NCBI GenBank assembly: GCA_910577505.1
Contig: CAJTLN010000004.1
Span: 124,001-188,000, forward strand
DNA from: an uncultured Bacilli bacterium
Lineage (GTDB): Bacteria > Bacillota_I > Bacilli_A > RF39 > UBA660
DNA: 64,000 nt
Direction of reading: 5' to 3'
Part shown: piece by piece, positions 1-7,538 of the stretch
Layout: every line of letters starts with the position of its first letter
Numbering within the stretch: position 1 is the stretch's first letter
The notes under the pieces: generated by a model
Told to the model about the DNA's origin: nothing
Databases searched by the model: none
Seen by the model: the letters and a program-made list of their open reading frames with translations, nothing else
Position numbers and translations under genes: made by a program

Positions 1-1563
1 GTTTCTTCTAACTGCTTCTGTTAATTGTCCTCCTTCTTCATAACCAACATATCCTGGTGCAGCACCAATAAGTCTTGATACATTATACGATTCCATATAT
101 TCACTCATATCTATACGTATCATATGACGTTCATCATCAAACAATTCATAAGCTAGAGTCTTAGCAACTTCTGTCTTACCTACCCCAGTAGGACCTAAGA
201 ACAAGAATGAACCAATTGGTCTATTTGGATCTTTTATACCAGCTCTACTACGTATAATAGCATTACTTACTTTCTTTAAAACATCATCTTGACCAATAAC
301 TCTTTGTTTCATAGTTTCTTCTAGTTTAAGTAATTTTTCTTTTTCACCTTCAACTAACTTAGACAAAGGGACATTAGTCCACTTAGATACAACTGTTGCA
401 ATATCTTCTTCATTAACAGTATCACTAATTAAAACATTTTTATTATTCTTGCGCAAATCCTCTAATTCTTGTTCTAATCTTGGAATATCCCCATGGCGTA
501 ATCTTGCCGCAGTATCTAAATCATAATTACTTTCTGCTTCTTTTAACTTATACTTACTTGTCTCTAAAGCTTTCTTCTTATCTAAAATAGCTTGATTAAC
601 TTCTTTCTCTTTATTAAAGTCATCTTTTAACTTAGATTCTTTTAATTTAAGATTATATAATTCATCATCTAATTCTTGTAATCTCTTTTTACTTTGTTCA
701 TCTTTTTCTTTCTTTAAAGATTGTCTTTCTATTTCAAGTAACATAATCTTTCTTGTTAACTTATCTAGACTAACTGGAACACTATCCATTTCAACTTTAA
801 TAGTAGCACAAGCTTCATCAATTAAATCTATTGCTTTATCTGGTAAGAATCTATCAGTAATATATCTATCTGATAAAGTTGCTGCTGCAATAATTGCTCT
901 ATCTTTAATATTAACTCCATGGTGAACTTCAAATCTTTCTTTTAAACCACGTAATATTGCTATTGTATCTTCTACACTTGGTGCTTTAACAATAATTTTT
1001 TGAAATCTTCTCTCTAAAGCCCCATCTTTCTCTATATATTTACGATATTCATTTAGTGTAGTAGCACCAATACATTTTATCTCTCCACGAGCAAGCATTG
1101 GTTTAAGCATATTACCAACATTCATTGTTCCTTCTTCACCACTACCAACTATCATATGAATTTCATCAATAAATAAGATTATTTTACCATCTGACTCTTT
1201 AATTTCCTTTAAAACAGCTTTTAATCTTTCCTCAAATTCACCACGATACTTAGCACCAGCTACTAAGGCAGCCAAATCAAGTTCCCAAATCGTTTTATTC
1301 TTTAAACTTTCAGGAACATCACCACTGATAATACGTAATGCCAATCCCTCAACTATTGCTGTTTTACCAACACCTGGTTCACCAATTAATACAGGATTAT
1401 TCTTAGTCTTTCTTGAAAGTATTCTAGTAATGCTTCTTATTTCATCATCACGTCCTATTACAGGATCTACTTTATTTTGCTTAGCACTTTCTGTAATATC
1501 ACGACCATATTTTTTTAATACATCTTCCTCTTCTTGTTGTGGCATATTATATCCATAATTCAT
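1..1563 (-). CDS. clpB: ClpB-type AAA+ disaggregase, lacking the N-terminal domain (3' end off the window)
   Basis: Hsp100 disaggregase that works with DnaK to rescue aggregated proteins in the cytosol. I translated 521 in-frame codons from an ATG at 1563 to the left edge with no stop. Residues 61-68 are a Walker A (GEPGVGKT), followed by a Walker B (ILFIDEIH), a charged coiled-coil middle domain that separates ClpB from ClpA/ClpC, and a second Walker A (GPTGVGKT) near residue 480. The frame begins only about 35 residues before the first AAA+ core, so the roughly 140-residue Clp N-domain is absent. The start has a GGAGGG ribosome binding site six bases upstream, and CIRCE lies just before it, so this is the real start and not a fragment. 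HrcA-repressed heat-shock control is expected. Confidence 0.93.
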   Translation of the reverse strand, partial: MNYGYNMPQQEEEDVLKKYGRDITESAKQNKVDPVIGRDDEIRSITRILSRKTKNNPVLIGEPGVGKTAIVEGLALRIISGDVPESLKNKTIWELDLAALVAGAKYRGEFEERLKAVLKEIKESDGKIILFIDEIHMIVGSGEEGTMNVGNMLKPMLARGEIKCIGATTLNEYRKYIEKDGALERRFQKIIVKAPSVEDTIAILRGLKERFEVHHGVNIKDRAIIAAATLSDRYITDRFLPDKAIDLIDEACATIKVEMDSVPVSLDKLTRKIMLLEIERQSLKKEKDEQSKKRLQELDDELYNLKLKESKLKDDFNKEKEVNQAILDKKKALETSKYKLKEAESNYDLDTAARLRHGDIPRLEQELEDLRKNNKNVLISDTVNEEDIATVVSKWTNVPLSKLVEGEKEKLLKLEETMKQRVIGQDDVLKKVSNAIIRSRAGIKDPNRPIGSFLFLGPTGVGKTEVAKTLAYELFDDERHMIRIDMSEYMESYNVSRLIGAAPGYVGYEEGGQLTEAVRRN

Positions 1564-1601
1564 AATTATCCCTCCATATCACTTATCATTATACTCGCAA
1601 A

Positions 1602-1628
1602 TTAGCACTTGTCAACACAGAGTGCTAA
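1602..1628. promoter_or_regulatory. CIRCE operator (HrcA binding site) upstream of clpB
   Basis: The inverted repeat TTAGCACTT-N9-GAGTGCTAA matches the CIRCE consensus with one deviation in the left arm and the standard nine-base spacer. It lies about 40 bases upstream of the clpB start, with a TATAAT-like -10 just beyond it. HrcA should repress clpB here under non-stress conditions. Confidence 0.93.
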
Positions 1629-1639
1629 TTTATATTATA

Positions 1640-1670
1640 TAAAAAATACAAAGTTATATCCCTTTGTATT
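1640..1670 (-). terminator. Rho-independent terminator after the 228-residue lipoprotein gene
   Basis: On the minus strand a nine-pair stem (AATACAAAG / CTTTGTATT) with an eight-base loop is followed by a T tract. It overlaps the lipoprotein stop codon and separates that gene from clpB. Confidence 0.8.
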
Positions 1671-2346
1671 ATTCAACAGTTTTCTTGTATATTTTATCAT
1701 CTTGTGCTTTTTTAGATAAATCATCACTAAATTTAACAGCAACATTATATTCATCTACTGCAACATAATAATTTTCTCTTATATAAGGATATTCTTCCAT
1801 AACCTCCATAATATCTTCTACAATTGGTGAAGGATATACTATAAACTTACCATCCTCATCTTTTTTCACATTATAAGCTTGATAAATATAATGCACTTCT
1901 TTTTCTTTTCCAGTTAAGTCTTCATGTTCAGGATCATTTGTCCAATAATAACTTGTCGAACTTCCAACTCTTGAATTTGTATTATAAGAATATTCATAAA
2001 TCATAAAACTTCTATTTTGTTCTTGCTGTGCTAAAATCAAATCAATATTATCATCTATTCTAAACATATCTTTCGAAATCAAAATATTATAAAATTGACT
2101 TTCTTCTTCCGTTAAATCAATATAATTATAGCTTCTATTATAATCGTCAAATTCTATTTTTTCACTTTCTATATATCTGACATATCCATCATCATTAACA
2201 TACATATGAGCATGTCTATTTGGTATCTCACAATCTGCTTTCTTGCCACAACCAGTCAAACTACTTACTGCCAAAGTACCAACAATTAATAAAGCTGTTC
2301 CACGTCTTTTAATAAAAGAAGCAATATTTATATTTAAATTTTTCAT
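1669..2346 (-). CDS. Predicted lipoprotein of unknown function
   Basis: The N-terminus has basic residues, a hydrophobic stretch and a lipobox (SSLTGC), so the protein should be lipidated and anchored outside the membrane. The remaining ~190 residues are acidic and Tyr-rich with no family I recognise. A GTG three codons upstream is open, but GGGTGATT sits at the right distance for the ATG at 2346, which I use. The signal region resembles that of the lipoprotein at 43424-44284 (both have a short basic N-terminus with a KRRG/KRG motif), but the mature parts do not obviously align. It has its own terminator and probably forms a single-gene unit. Confidence 0.78.
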   Translation of the reverse strand: MKNLNINIASFIKRRGTALLIVGTLAVSSLTGCGKKADCEIPNRHAHMYVNDDGYVRYIESEKIEFDDYNRSYNYIDLTEEESQFYNILISKDMFRIDDNIDLILAQQEQNRSFMIYEYSYNTNSRVGSSTSYYWTNDPEHEDLTGKEKEVHYIYQAYNVKKDEDGKFIVYPSPIVEDIMEVMEEYPYIRENYYVAVDEYNVAVKFSDDLSKKAQDDKIYKKTVE

Positions 2347-2410
2347 TATAATCACCCTAAACTTTAAAAGTTATTATATTACAGATTGTTTTAAAATACC
2401 ATAATAGTAA

Positions 2411-2438
2411 TAAAAAAATTAGAATTTCTTCTAATTTT
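2411..2438 (-). terminator. Rho-independent terminator after the duplicated-domain protein gene
   Basis: Minus-strand stem AAAATTAGAA / TTCTAATTTT with a four-base GAAA loop followed by TTTT, overlapping the stop codon of the gene that ends at 2431. Confidence 0.8.
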
Positions 2439-3420
2439 CATAAGTATATGCTAGTTTTAAACCTTCACAAACATTAATACCATATTCATCAATATAGTGT
2501 TCAAAATCACAACTTAACTCATGAATATAACAAGCTAAGTCACCATACACTTCAAACACATTATCATATTCACCTACAGTAGTAAGTAAATTTTTAAATA
2601 GTTCATTCCATACATCTTCATCAATACACATAGGAACTTGAGATAATTCATAAATACTATTTAATTCTACTAAAGCGTCATTAAAACTAACTCCAGCATT
2701 AATAATTTTATTATACTGATTTATTACCTTCTCATCTCCACTAACCATAATCATATCTATTAGATAATCATTACAAGGAAGATTACTAAACGCCTTTTCA
2801 TTCATTTCTTCTAATGTTGCACACGTTAATCTACTCTCATCAAATTCATGACCTACATGTGCTAAACTACATTCATTCTTATGAACAAATGAAGCTAAAG
2901 GATAATAATAATCCATTACATTCTCATACTCGCTTATAGTACTTACTAGATTGCCAAATAAACTTAACCAAGTAGCTTCATCCATATCAGTAAAAGTTAA
3001 ACTATATGATAATATATTATCTAATTCTTTTTTTATTATATCATCACTTAATCCAGCATTTTTCAACTTACTATACAAAGCACTAGCATAAATTTCACTA
3101 GTTCTCTCTTCATTTTCTAATATTTCATTAATATCTCTATTAGAATTCAAATATATTTGTTGTAACTTTTCAAATACATTTTTTTCTTCTGTAGTTTTAA
3201 CTACCTCTTGTTCAACACTTTTTCCTTCACCTGATAATGGTAAACTTCGAAAATCTTGTTTATCAATCATTTCTACAGTTGAACTTTTTTTATCATTATC
3301 AACTTTAGTAACATTACTTCCTTTAATAATTCTACTTCCAACATAAATATTTATTGCTAAAAATGGAACTAAAGCTAAAGCAGCTACTCTTTTGCCATTC
3401 TTTTTTATAAAAATGCACAC
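2431..3420 (-). CDS. Membrane-anchored protein with two copies of an ~85-residue cysteine-containing repeat
   Basis: The N-terminus is a basic stretch plus one hydrophobic segment (about residues 11-28), indicating a signal anchor with the rest outside. Residues ~118-203 and ~236-321 align with each other: both carry NAGxS, a DE.xW.xLF.NL core, EY-NV, and two similarly spaced Cys (NEC / TC and LSC / VC), so the extracellular part is an internal duplication. No known family recognised. Start is uncertain: the GTG at 3420 overlaps the AGAAGGAG site, while an ATT at 3414 lies five bases beyond it, and no in-frame ATG occurs before residue 51. Confidence 0.72.
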   Translation of the reverse strand: MCIFIKKNGKRVAALALVPFLAINIYVGSRIIKGSNVTKVDNDKKSSTVEMIDKQDFRSLPLSGEGKSVEQEVVKTTEEKNVFEKLQQIYLNSNRDINEILENEERTSEIYASALYSKLKNAGLSDDIIKKELDNILSYSLTFTDMDEATWLSLFGNLVSTISEYENVMDYYYPLASFVHKNECSLAHVGHEFDESRLTCATLEEMNEKAFSNLPCNDYLIDMIMVSGDEKVINQYNKIINAGVSFNDALVELNSIYELSQVPMCIDEDVWNELFKNLLTTVGEYDNVFEVYGDLACYIHELSCDFEHYIDEYGINVCEGLKLAYTYEN

Positions 3421-3480
3421 TCCTTCTAAAAGTTACAGCTTTAATATATATTTATTAACTAATTTTGTCAACTTTTAGTC

Positions 3481-3511
3481 AAAAAAAGAAACGATTTCTC
3501 GTCTCTTTTTT
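3481..3511 (-). terminator. Rho-independent terminator after leuS
   Basis: Minus-strand stem GAGACGA / TCGTTTC (one G-T pair) with a GAAA loop and a run of seven T, immediately after the leuS stop codon. Confidence 0.85.
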
Positions 3512-6359
3512 ATTTAACTACTATATTAACAATTTTATTAGGTACAACTATCACTTTTACAATTTCTTTACCTTCTAAATGTTTCGCTACTTTTTCATCA
3601 GAAACAGCCATTTCTTTTACTTTATCTTGATCTTCATCCATAGCTACTTTAATAGTATTTCTTAGTTTACCATTAACTGAAACAGCAATATTTACTTCTG
3701 TATCTACCATCTTAGATTCATCATATGTAGGCCATGCTTCATAAGCAATAGTATTATCATGTCCATAAATTGACCAAATTTCTTCACCCATATGAGGAGT
3801 TATACAACTTATCATTTTAATAAATCCTTCTGCATATTCTTTAGGACATTTACCTACTTTATAACATTCATTAACAAATATCATAAACTGACTTATTGCT
3901 GTATTAAATCCTAAAGCTTCAAAGTCATCAGTTACTTTTTTAACCATAGTATTATAAGCTTTATCTAAAGAACCATCATTACTTTCAGTAATATTATCCA
4001 TATTAGTAAAGAATCTCCATACTCTCTCAACAAACTTACGAGCTCCATCTACACCACTAGCACTCCATGGCTTAGAAGCTTCAATAGGTCCCATAAACAT
4101 TTCATAAAGTCTCAATGTATCCGCTCCATAATCTCTTGCTATATCTTTAGGATCAATTGCATATTCTGGATATCTCTTACCCATCTTAATACCATTTTCA
4201 CCTAATATCATACCTTGATGTACTAGCTTTTTAAACGGTTCCTTAACAGGAGATAATCCTTTATCATATAAGTAATTATTCCAAATTCTAGAATACATTA
4301 AATGACCAACAGCATGCTCTGGACCACCCATATATAAATCAACTGGTAACCAATGCTCTGCTAAACGTTTATCGCAGAATTCTTTATCATTTTCTGGATC
4401 AATATATCTTAAGAAATACCAACTAGATCCAGCACTACCAGGCATTGTTGAAGTTTCTCTAATACCTTTTTTACCATCTTTAGTAACATAATGTTTCCAA
4501 TCTTCAGCATTTTCAAGTGGAGCTTTTCCATTATGTCCTTTGTAATCTTCTAGTTCTGGTAATACAAGTGGTAATTCAGAATCATCAAGTACCATATCAG
4601 TACCATCTTCTAAGTGAACTATTGGAACTGGTTCTCCCCAATATCTCTGACGAGCAAAAATCCACTCTCTAAATTTATAATTAACTTTTCTTGTACCAAC
4701 TTTTCTTTCTTCAAGCCATGCAATCATTTTATCAATAGATTCCTGTTTATTCATACCATCTAAAATTTCAGAATTAATATGAACGCCATCTTCAGTCATA
4801 GCTCCTTCACCATTTATAGCACGTTCAGCATCATATTTATGAGCATTACTAGTTAATTTATCAATTAGCTCACTCTTATCTATCCACAATACATCAGCTA
4901 GATTGCTTTCTTCTTCTGATACATTAATTTGTTCTAAACTATTTAATTTACCTATTACTGTATAACAAGTAATATGTCTATTAACATCTTTATGAGCAGC
5001 ATAGAAATTATCATAATAAATAAATTCCATCTCTTTTAAATCTACTAAATCAGTATATCCAGTTTCTTCATTAACTTCACGTATAGCAGCTTCTATAGGA
5101 GTTTCATCTCCTTCAATACCACCCATTACAAAGTTAACCCAATTAAACTTCTTATTATGTACACATAAATATTTATCTTCTGTTGGATGCTTTATAACTG
5201 CATTAACAACACGTCTTTCTGTCATCTTCTTATCTGGACGAATTTCAGAATCACCAGTACCAACAAAATTCTTAGCTATAACTTGAATAATAGGAATATT
5301 AAATTTCTTAGCAAATTCATAGTCTCTATCATCATGAGCAGGTACTGCCATAATAGCACCAGTTCCATAACTAGCTAATACATAATCACTTATATAAATA
5401 GGAATCTTAACTCCATTAACAGGATTAATTGCATAAGCACCAATAAATACACCTGTCTTATCTTTATTAAGTTCAGTTCTCTCTAAATCACTCTTAGATG
5501 CACAAGCCTTCTTATAAGCTTCTACTTCTTCACGCTTTTCTGGACTAGTAATTTCATCTACAAATTCATGTTCTGGAGCCAAAACACAATATGTTGCTCC
5601 ATATAAAGTATCACAACGTGTCGTAAATACAGTAAATTCCTTATCAAATCCATCTACTTTAAAGTTAACATGAGCACCAATTGATTTACCTATCCAATTT
5701 CTTTGCATTTCCTTAGTAGATTGTGGCCAATCAATATTATTTAATCCTTCTAATAATCTTTCTGCAAACGCTGGTTGATCAATACATAATTGTTTCATAT
5801 TCTTACGAACAACAGGAAATCCTCCACGCTCAGATTTACCATCAATAACTTCATCATTAGATAATACTGTACCTAATTCTTCACACCAGTTAACTGGCAT
5901 ATCAATATACTTAGCATATCCATCATTATATAATTGCTTAAATATCCATTGAGTCCACTTATAATAATTAGGATCACTTGTAGAAATCATCTTAGACCAA
6001 TCATAATCAAATCCTAAAGTATTTAATTGTTCACTAAAGTAATTAATATTCTTCTCAGTAAATCCACTAGGATGATTACCAGTTTGTACAGCATATTGCT
6101 CTGCTGGTAATCCAAATGAATCATAACCCATTGGATGAAGTACATTAAATCCTTGCATACGCTTCATTCTTGAAACTATATCAGTTGCAGTATATCCTTC
6201 AACATGTCCTGCATGTAATCCTACACCACTTGGATAAGGAAACATATCAAGCACATAATATTTAGGTTTACTAAAATCCCAAACATCTGTCTTAAAAGTA
6301 TTATTTTCTTTCCAATATTTTTGCCATTTCTTTTCAATTTCACTAAAATTATATTCCAT
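3510..6359 (-). CDS. leuS: Leucyl-tRNA synthetase with a Nudix domain inserted in the CP1 editing region
   Basis: Class I synthetase that charges tRNA-Leu. HIGH is present as HAGH (residues 49-52) inside the usual PYPSG...GHxEGYTATD context, and the CP1 editing domain has the TTRCDTLYG and AHDDRDYEFA motifs. Between PIIQVIA (~362) and NGEGAM (~516) lies an extra ~150 residues with a perfect Nudix box: G413-x5-E419-x7-R427-E-V-N-E431-E432-T-G434-Y. Without it the protein would be ~800 residues, normal for bacterial LeuRS. The KMSKS loop reads KMGKR (725-729) in an intact GADTLRLYEMFMGP context. The gene follows a small membrane protein by one base under a Leu T-box, so both respond to uncharged tRNA-Leu. 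Function as LeuRS is firm; the role of the insert is unknown. Confidence 0.95.
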   Translation of the reverse strand: MEYNFSEIEKKWQKYWKENNTFKTDVWDFSKPKYYVLDMFPYPSGVGLHAGHVEGYTATDIVSRMKRMQGFNVLHPMGYDSFGLPAEQYAVQTGNHPSGFTEKNINYFSEQLNTLGFDYDWSKMISTSDPNYYKWTQWIFKQLYNDGYAKYIDMPVNWCEELGTVLSNDEVIDGKSERGGFPVVRKNMKQLCIDQPAFAERLLEGLNNIDWPQSTKEMQRNWIGKSIGAHVNFKVDGFDKEFTVFTTRCDTLYGATYCVLAPEHEFVDEITSPEKREEVEAYKKACASKSDLERTELNKDKTGVFIGAYAINPVNGVKIPIYISDYVLASYGTGAIMAVPAHDDRDYEFAKKFNIPIIQVIAKNFVGTGDSEIRPDKKMTERRVVNAVIKHPTEDKYLCVHNKKFNWVNFVMGGIEGDETPIEAAIREVNEETGYTDLVDLKEMEFIYYDNFYAAHKDVNRHITCYTVIGKLNSLEQINVSEEESNLADVLWIDKSELIDKLTSNAHKYDAERAINGEGAMTEDGVHINSEILDGMNKQESIDKMIAWLEERKVGTRKVNYKFREWIFARQRYWGEPVPIVHLEDGTDMVLDDSELPLVLPELEDYKGHNGKAPLENAEDWKHYVTKDGKKGIRETSTMPGSAGSSWYFLRYIDPENDKEFCDKRLAEHWLPVDLYMGGPEHAVGHLMYSRIWNNYLYDKGLSPVKEPFKKLVHQGMILGENGIKMGKRYPEYAIDPKDIARDYGADTLRLYEMFMGPIEASKPWSASGVDGARKFVERVWRFFTNMDNITESNDGSLDKAYNTMVKKVTDDFEALGFNTAISQFMIFVNECYKVGKCPKEYAEGFIKMISCITPHMGEEIWSIYGHDNTIAYEAWPTYDESKMVDTEVNIAVSVNGKLRNTIKVAMDEDQDKVKEMAVSDEKVAKHLEGKEIVKVIVVPNKIVNIVVK

Positions 6360-6360
6360 C

Positions 6361-6705
6361 TTACTTTCCCCATTTCTTATTTAAATATTTGCCATAAGCA
6401 AAATACAAACTAAATATTAATATTAAAATAATTACAAAAGCCACCGCTAATTTAAACATTATATCTATCGGTAATAATTCTACTAAAGTAGCACTAAAAG
6501 CTATTATAAATGCATTTATTATTGCAATTCCATTAAGAAGCTTTCTATAATTCATTTTTTTCTTATCAAGATTAAACTTCTTCGTTAATATTACTAACTC
6601 TGATATCTTTGTATATCTTTCTTTTTTGAGCATATCATCAAATATAAAATAATATGCAAAATATACTACTATAAATAATATAGTAAAAAACATTATATCA
6701 AACAT
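6361..6705 (-). CDS. Small two-to-three-helix membrane protein, co-transcribed with leuS
   Basis: 114 residues with a hydrophobic segment at the N-terminus (about 4-22) and two more near residues 60-80 and 84-104, separated by a basic loop (KKERYTK, KKK). No family recognised. The ATG at 6705 follows GGAAAGGA at good spacing; an upstream ATG at 6744 lies inside the T-box terminator hairpin and is rejected. It is the first gene after the T-box and ends one base before leuS, so it is expressed only when the T-box reads through. A link to leucine or tRNA physiology is inferred from position only. Confidence 0.75.
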   Translation of the reverse strand: MFDIMFFTILFIVVYFAYYFIFDDMLKKERYTKISELVILTKKFNLDKKKMNYRKLLNGIAIINAFIIAFSATLVELLPIDIMFKLAVAFVIILILIFSLYFAYGKYLNKKWGK

Positions 6706-6721
6706 AAAAATCTTCCTTTCC

Positions 6722-6930
6722 AAAATAAAAGACATATTCATCATAAGGACGAATATGTCGTGGTACCACCTTAATTTCTAATATAATAATCTACTATATT
6801 AGCTTAAAATTGATAAAGGAATTACCCTAAAAACTCAAGAATCAAGTTCATATACTTCCATAACTAGTTCACACCAACCACTAGTTCTCTTTATATTTCC
6901 ATATATTACTACTATTCCATCAACGCTTAT
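6722..6930 (-). promoter_or_regulatory. T-box leader, probable Leu (CUU) specifier, controlling the membrane protein gene and leuS
   Basis: The minus strand has the conserved T-box bulge sequence AAGGTGGTACCACG (around 6758-6773), followed by a terminator hairpin (GACATATTCGT / ATGAATATGTC) and a T-rich tail. Upstream are stem I elements, including an AGAGA-containing helix with CTAGT/ACTAG arms and a GAA-CTT-GA segment whose CTT (6844-6846) is the likely specifier, matching the downstream leuS. Uncharged tRNA-Leu should stabilise the antiterminator. Confidence 0.88.
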
Positions 6931-6935
6931 AACGT

Positions 6936-6964
6936 ATTATAAATTATTTTAATCTTTAAATCAA
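6936..6964 (-). promoter_or_regulatory. Sigma-A-type promoter of the T-box/leuS operon
   Basis: Minus strand TTGATT, 17 bases, TATAAT, placed immediately upstream of the T-box stem I region. Confidence 0.8.
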
Positions 6965-6966
6965 GA

Positions 6967-7479
6967 CTATCTTGATCTACCTCTTTCTGGCGAAGGATTA
7001 ACATCATTTATATATCTCATACCAATTGAAGAAGCAAATTCTTCCATTGCAGAATTATATTCATAAATATCATAGTATCCTGTCTTAAGTAGATATCTAT
7101 TATACTTTTTAGCTGCATCCATTTTTCTTTTATTACATTGTATTTTTGTAATGCGATTTTCTGCTAACTGTTTATCATAAGTTGCTAATCTGCCAGCAAA
7201 TGCTTCATATCTTAAAGAGCCTGAAGTTAATTTACGTATTCCTAAAAATGTTCCAGCTATTATTCCTCTTCTCTTTATTGCATGTCTAAAAGTTAATTTT
7301 GCATTTACATAATAACTAGATAAAACTTCTGAAGTAGTATCACCAGTAACAGCAACATGTCCACCAGCTGGTGGTCTTGTTGGCTTAAAATGATATCTCA
7401 TATCTGGATGGAACATTCCACCTCTAGGTCCTCCCATTGGTCTTCTTCCTGGTGGCGGTCCAAATCCTGGTCCTGGCAT
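6967..7479 (-). CDS. Gly/Pro-rich N-terminus protein of unknown function
   Basis: The first ~45 residues are rich in Gly, Pro, Arg and Met (MPGPGFGPPP... and repeated GGPRGG-like stretches), a low-complexity region. The rest (about 50-170) is basic and probably helical, with many Lys/Arg and Tyr. There is no clear signal peptide or membrane helix, although residues ~70-85 (RGIIAGTFLGI) are moderately hydrophobic. No family recognised. A ribosome binding site (AGGGGATGATT) precedes the ATG at 7479. It lies alone between the GH31 gene and the leuS promoter. A disordered, nucleic-acid- or surface-binding protein is possible, but that is speculation. Confidence 0.7.
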   Translation of the reverse strand: MPGPGFGPPPGRRPMGGPRGGMFHPDMRYHFKPTRPPAGGHVAVTGDTTSEVLSSYYVNAKLTFRHAIKRRGIIAGTFLGIRKLTSGSLRYEAFAGRLATYDKQLAENRITKIQCNKRKMDAAKKYNRYLLKTGYYDIYEYNSAMEEFASSIGMRYINDVNPSPERGRSR

Positions 7480-7538
7480 ATAATCATCCCCTAACTAATT
7501 GCTATTATACATTTAATGTACTATTTTTGCAAACTTTT

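Noticed and set aside
5187..5378. 63-residue plus-strand ORF inside leuS
   Set aside because: Antisense shadow of leuS, no ribosome binding site and no independent signal.
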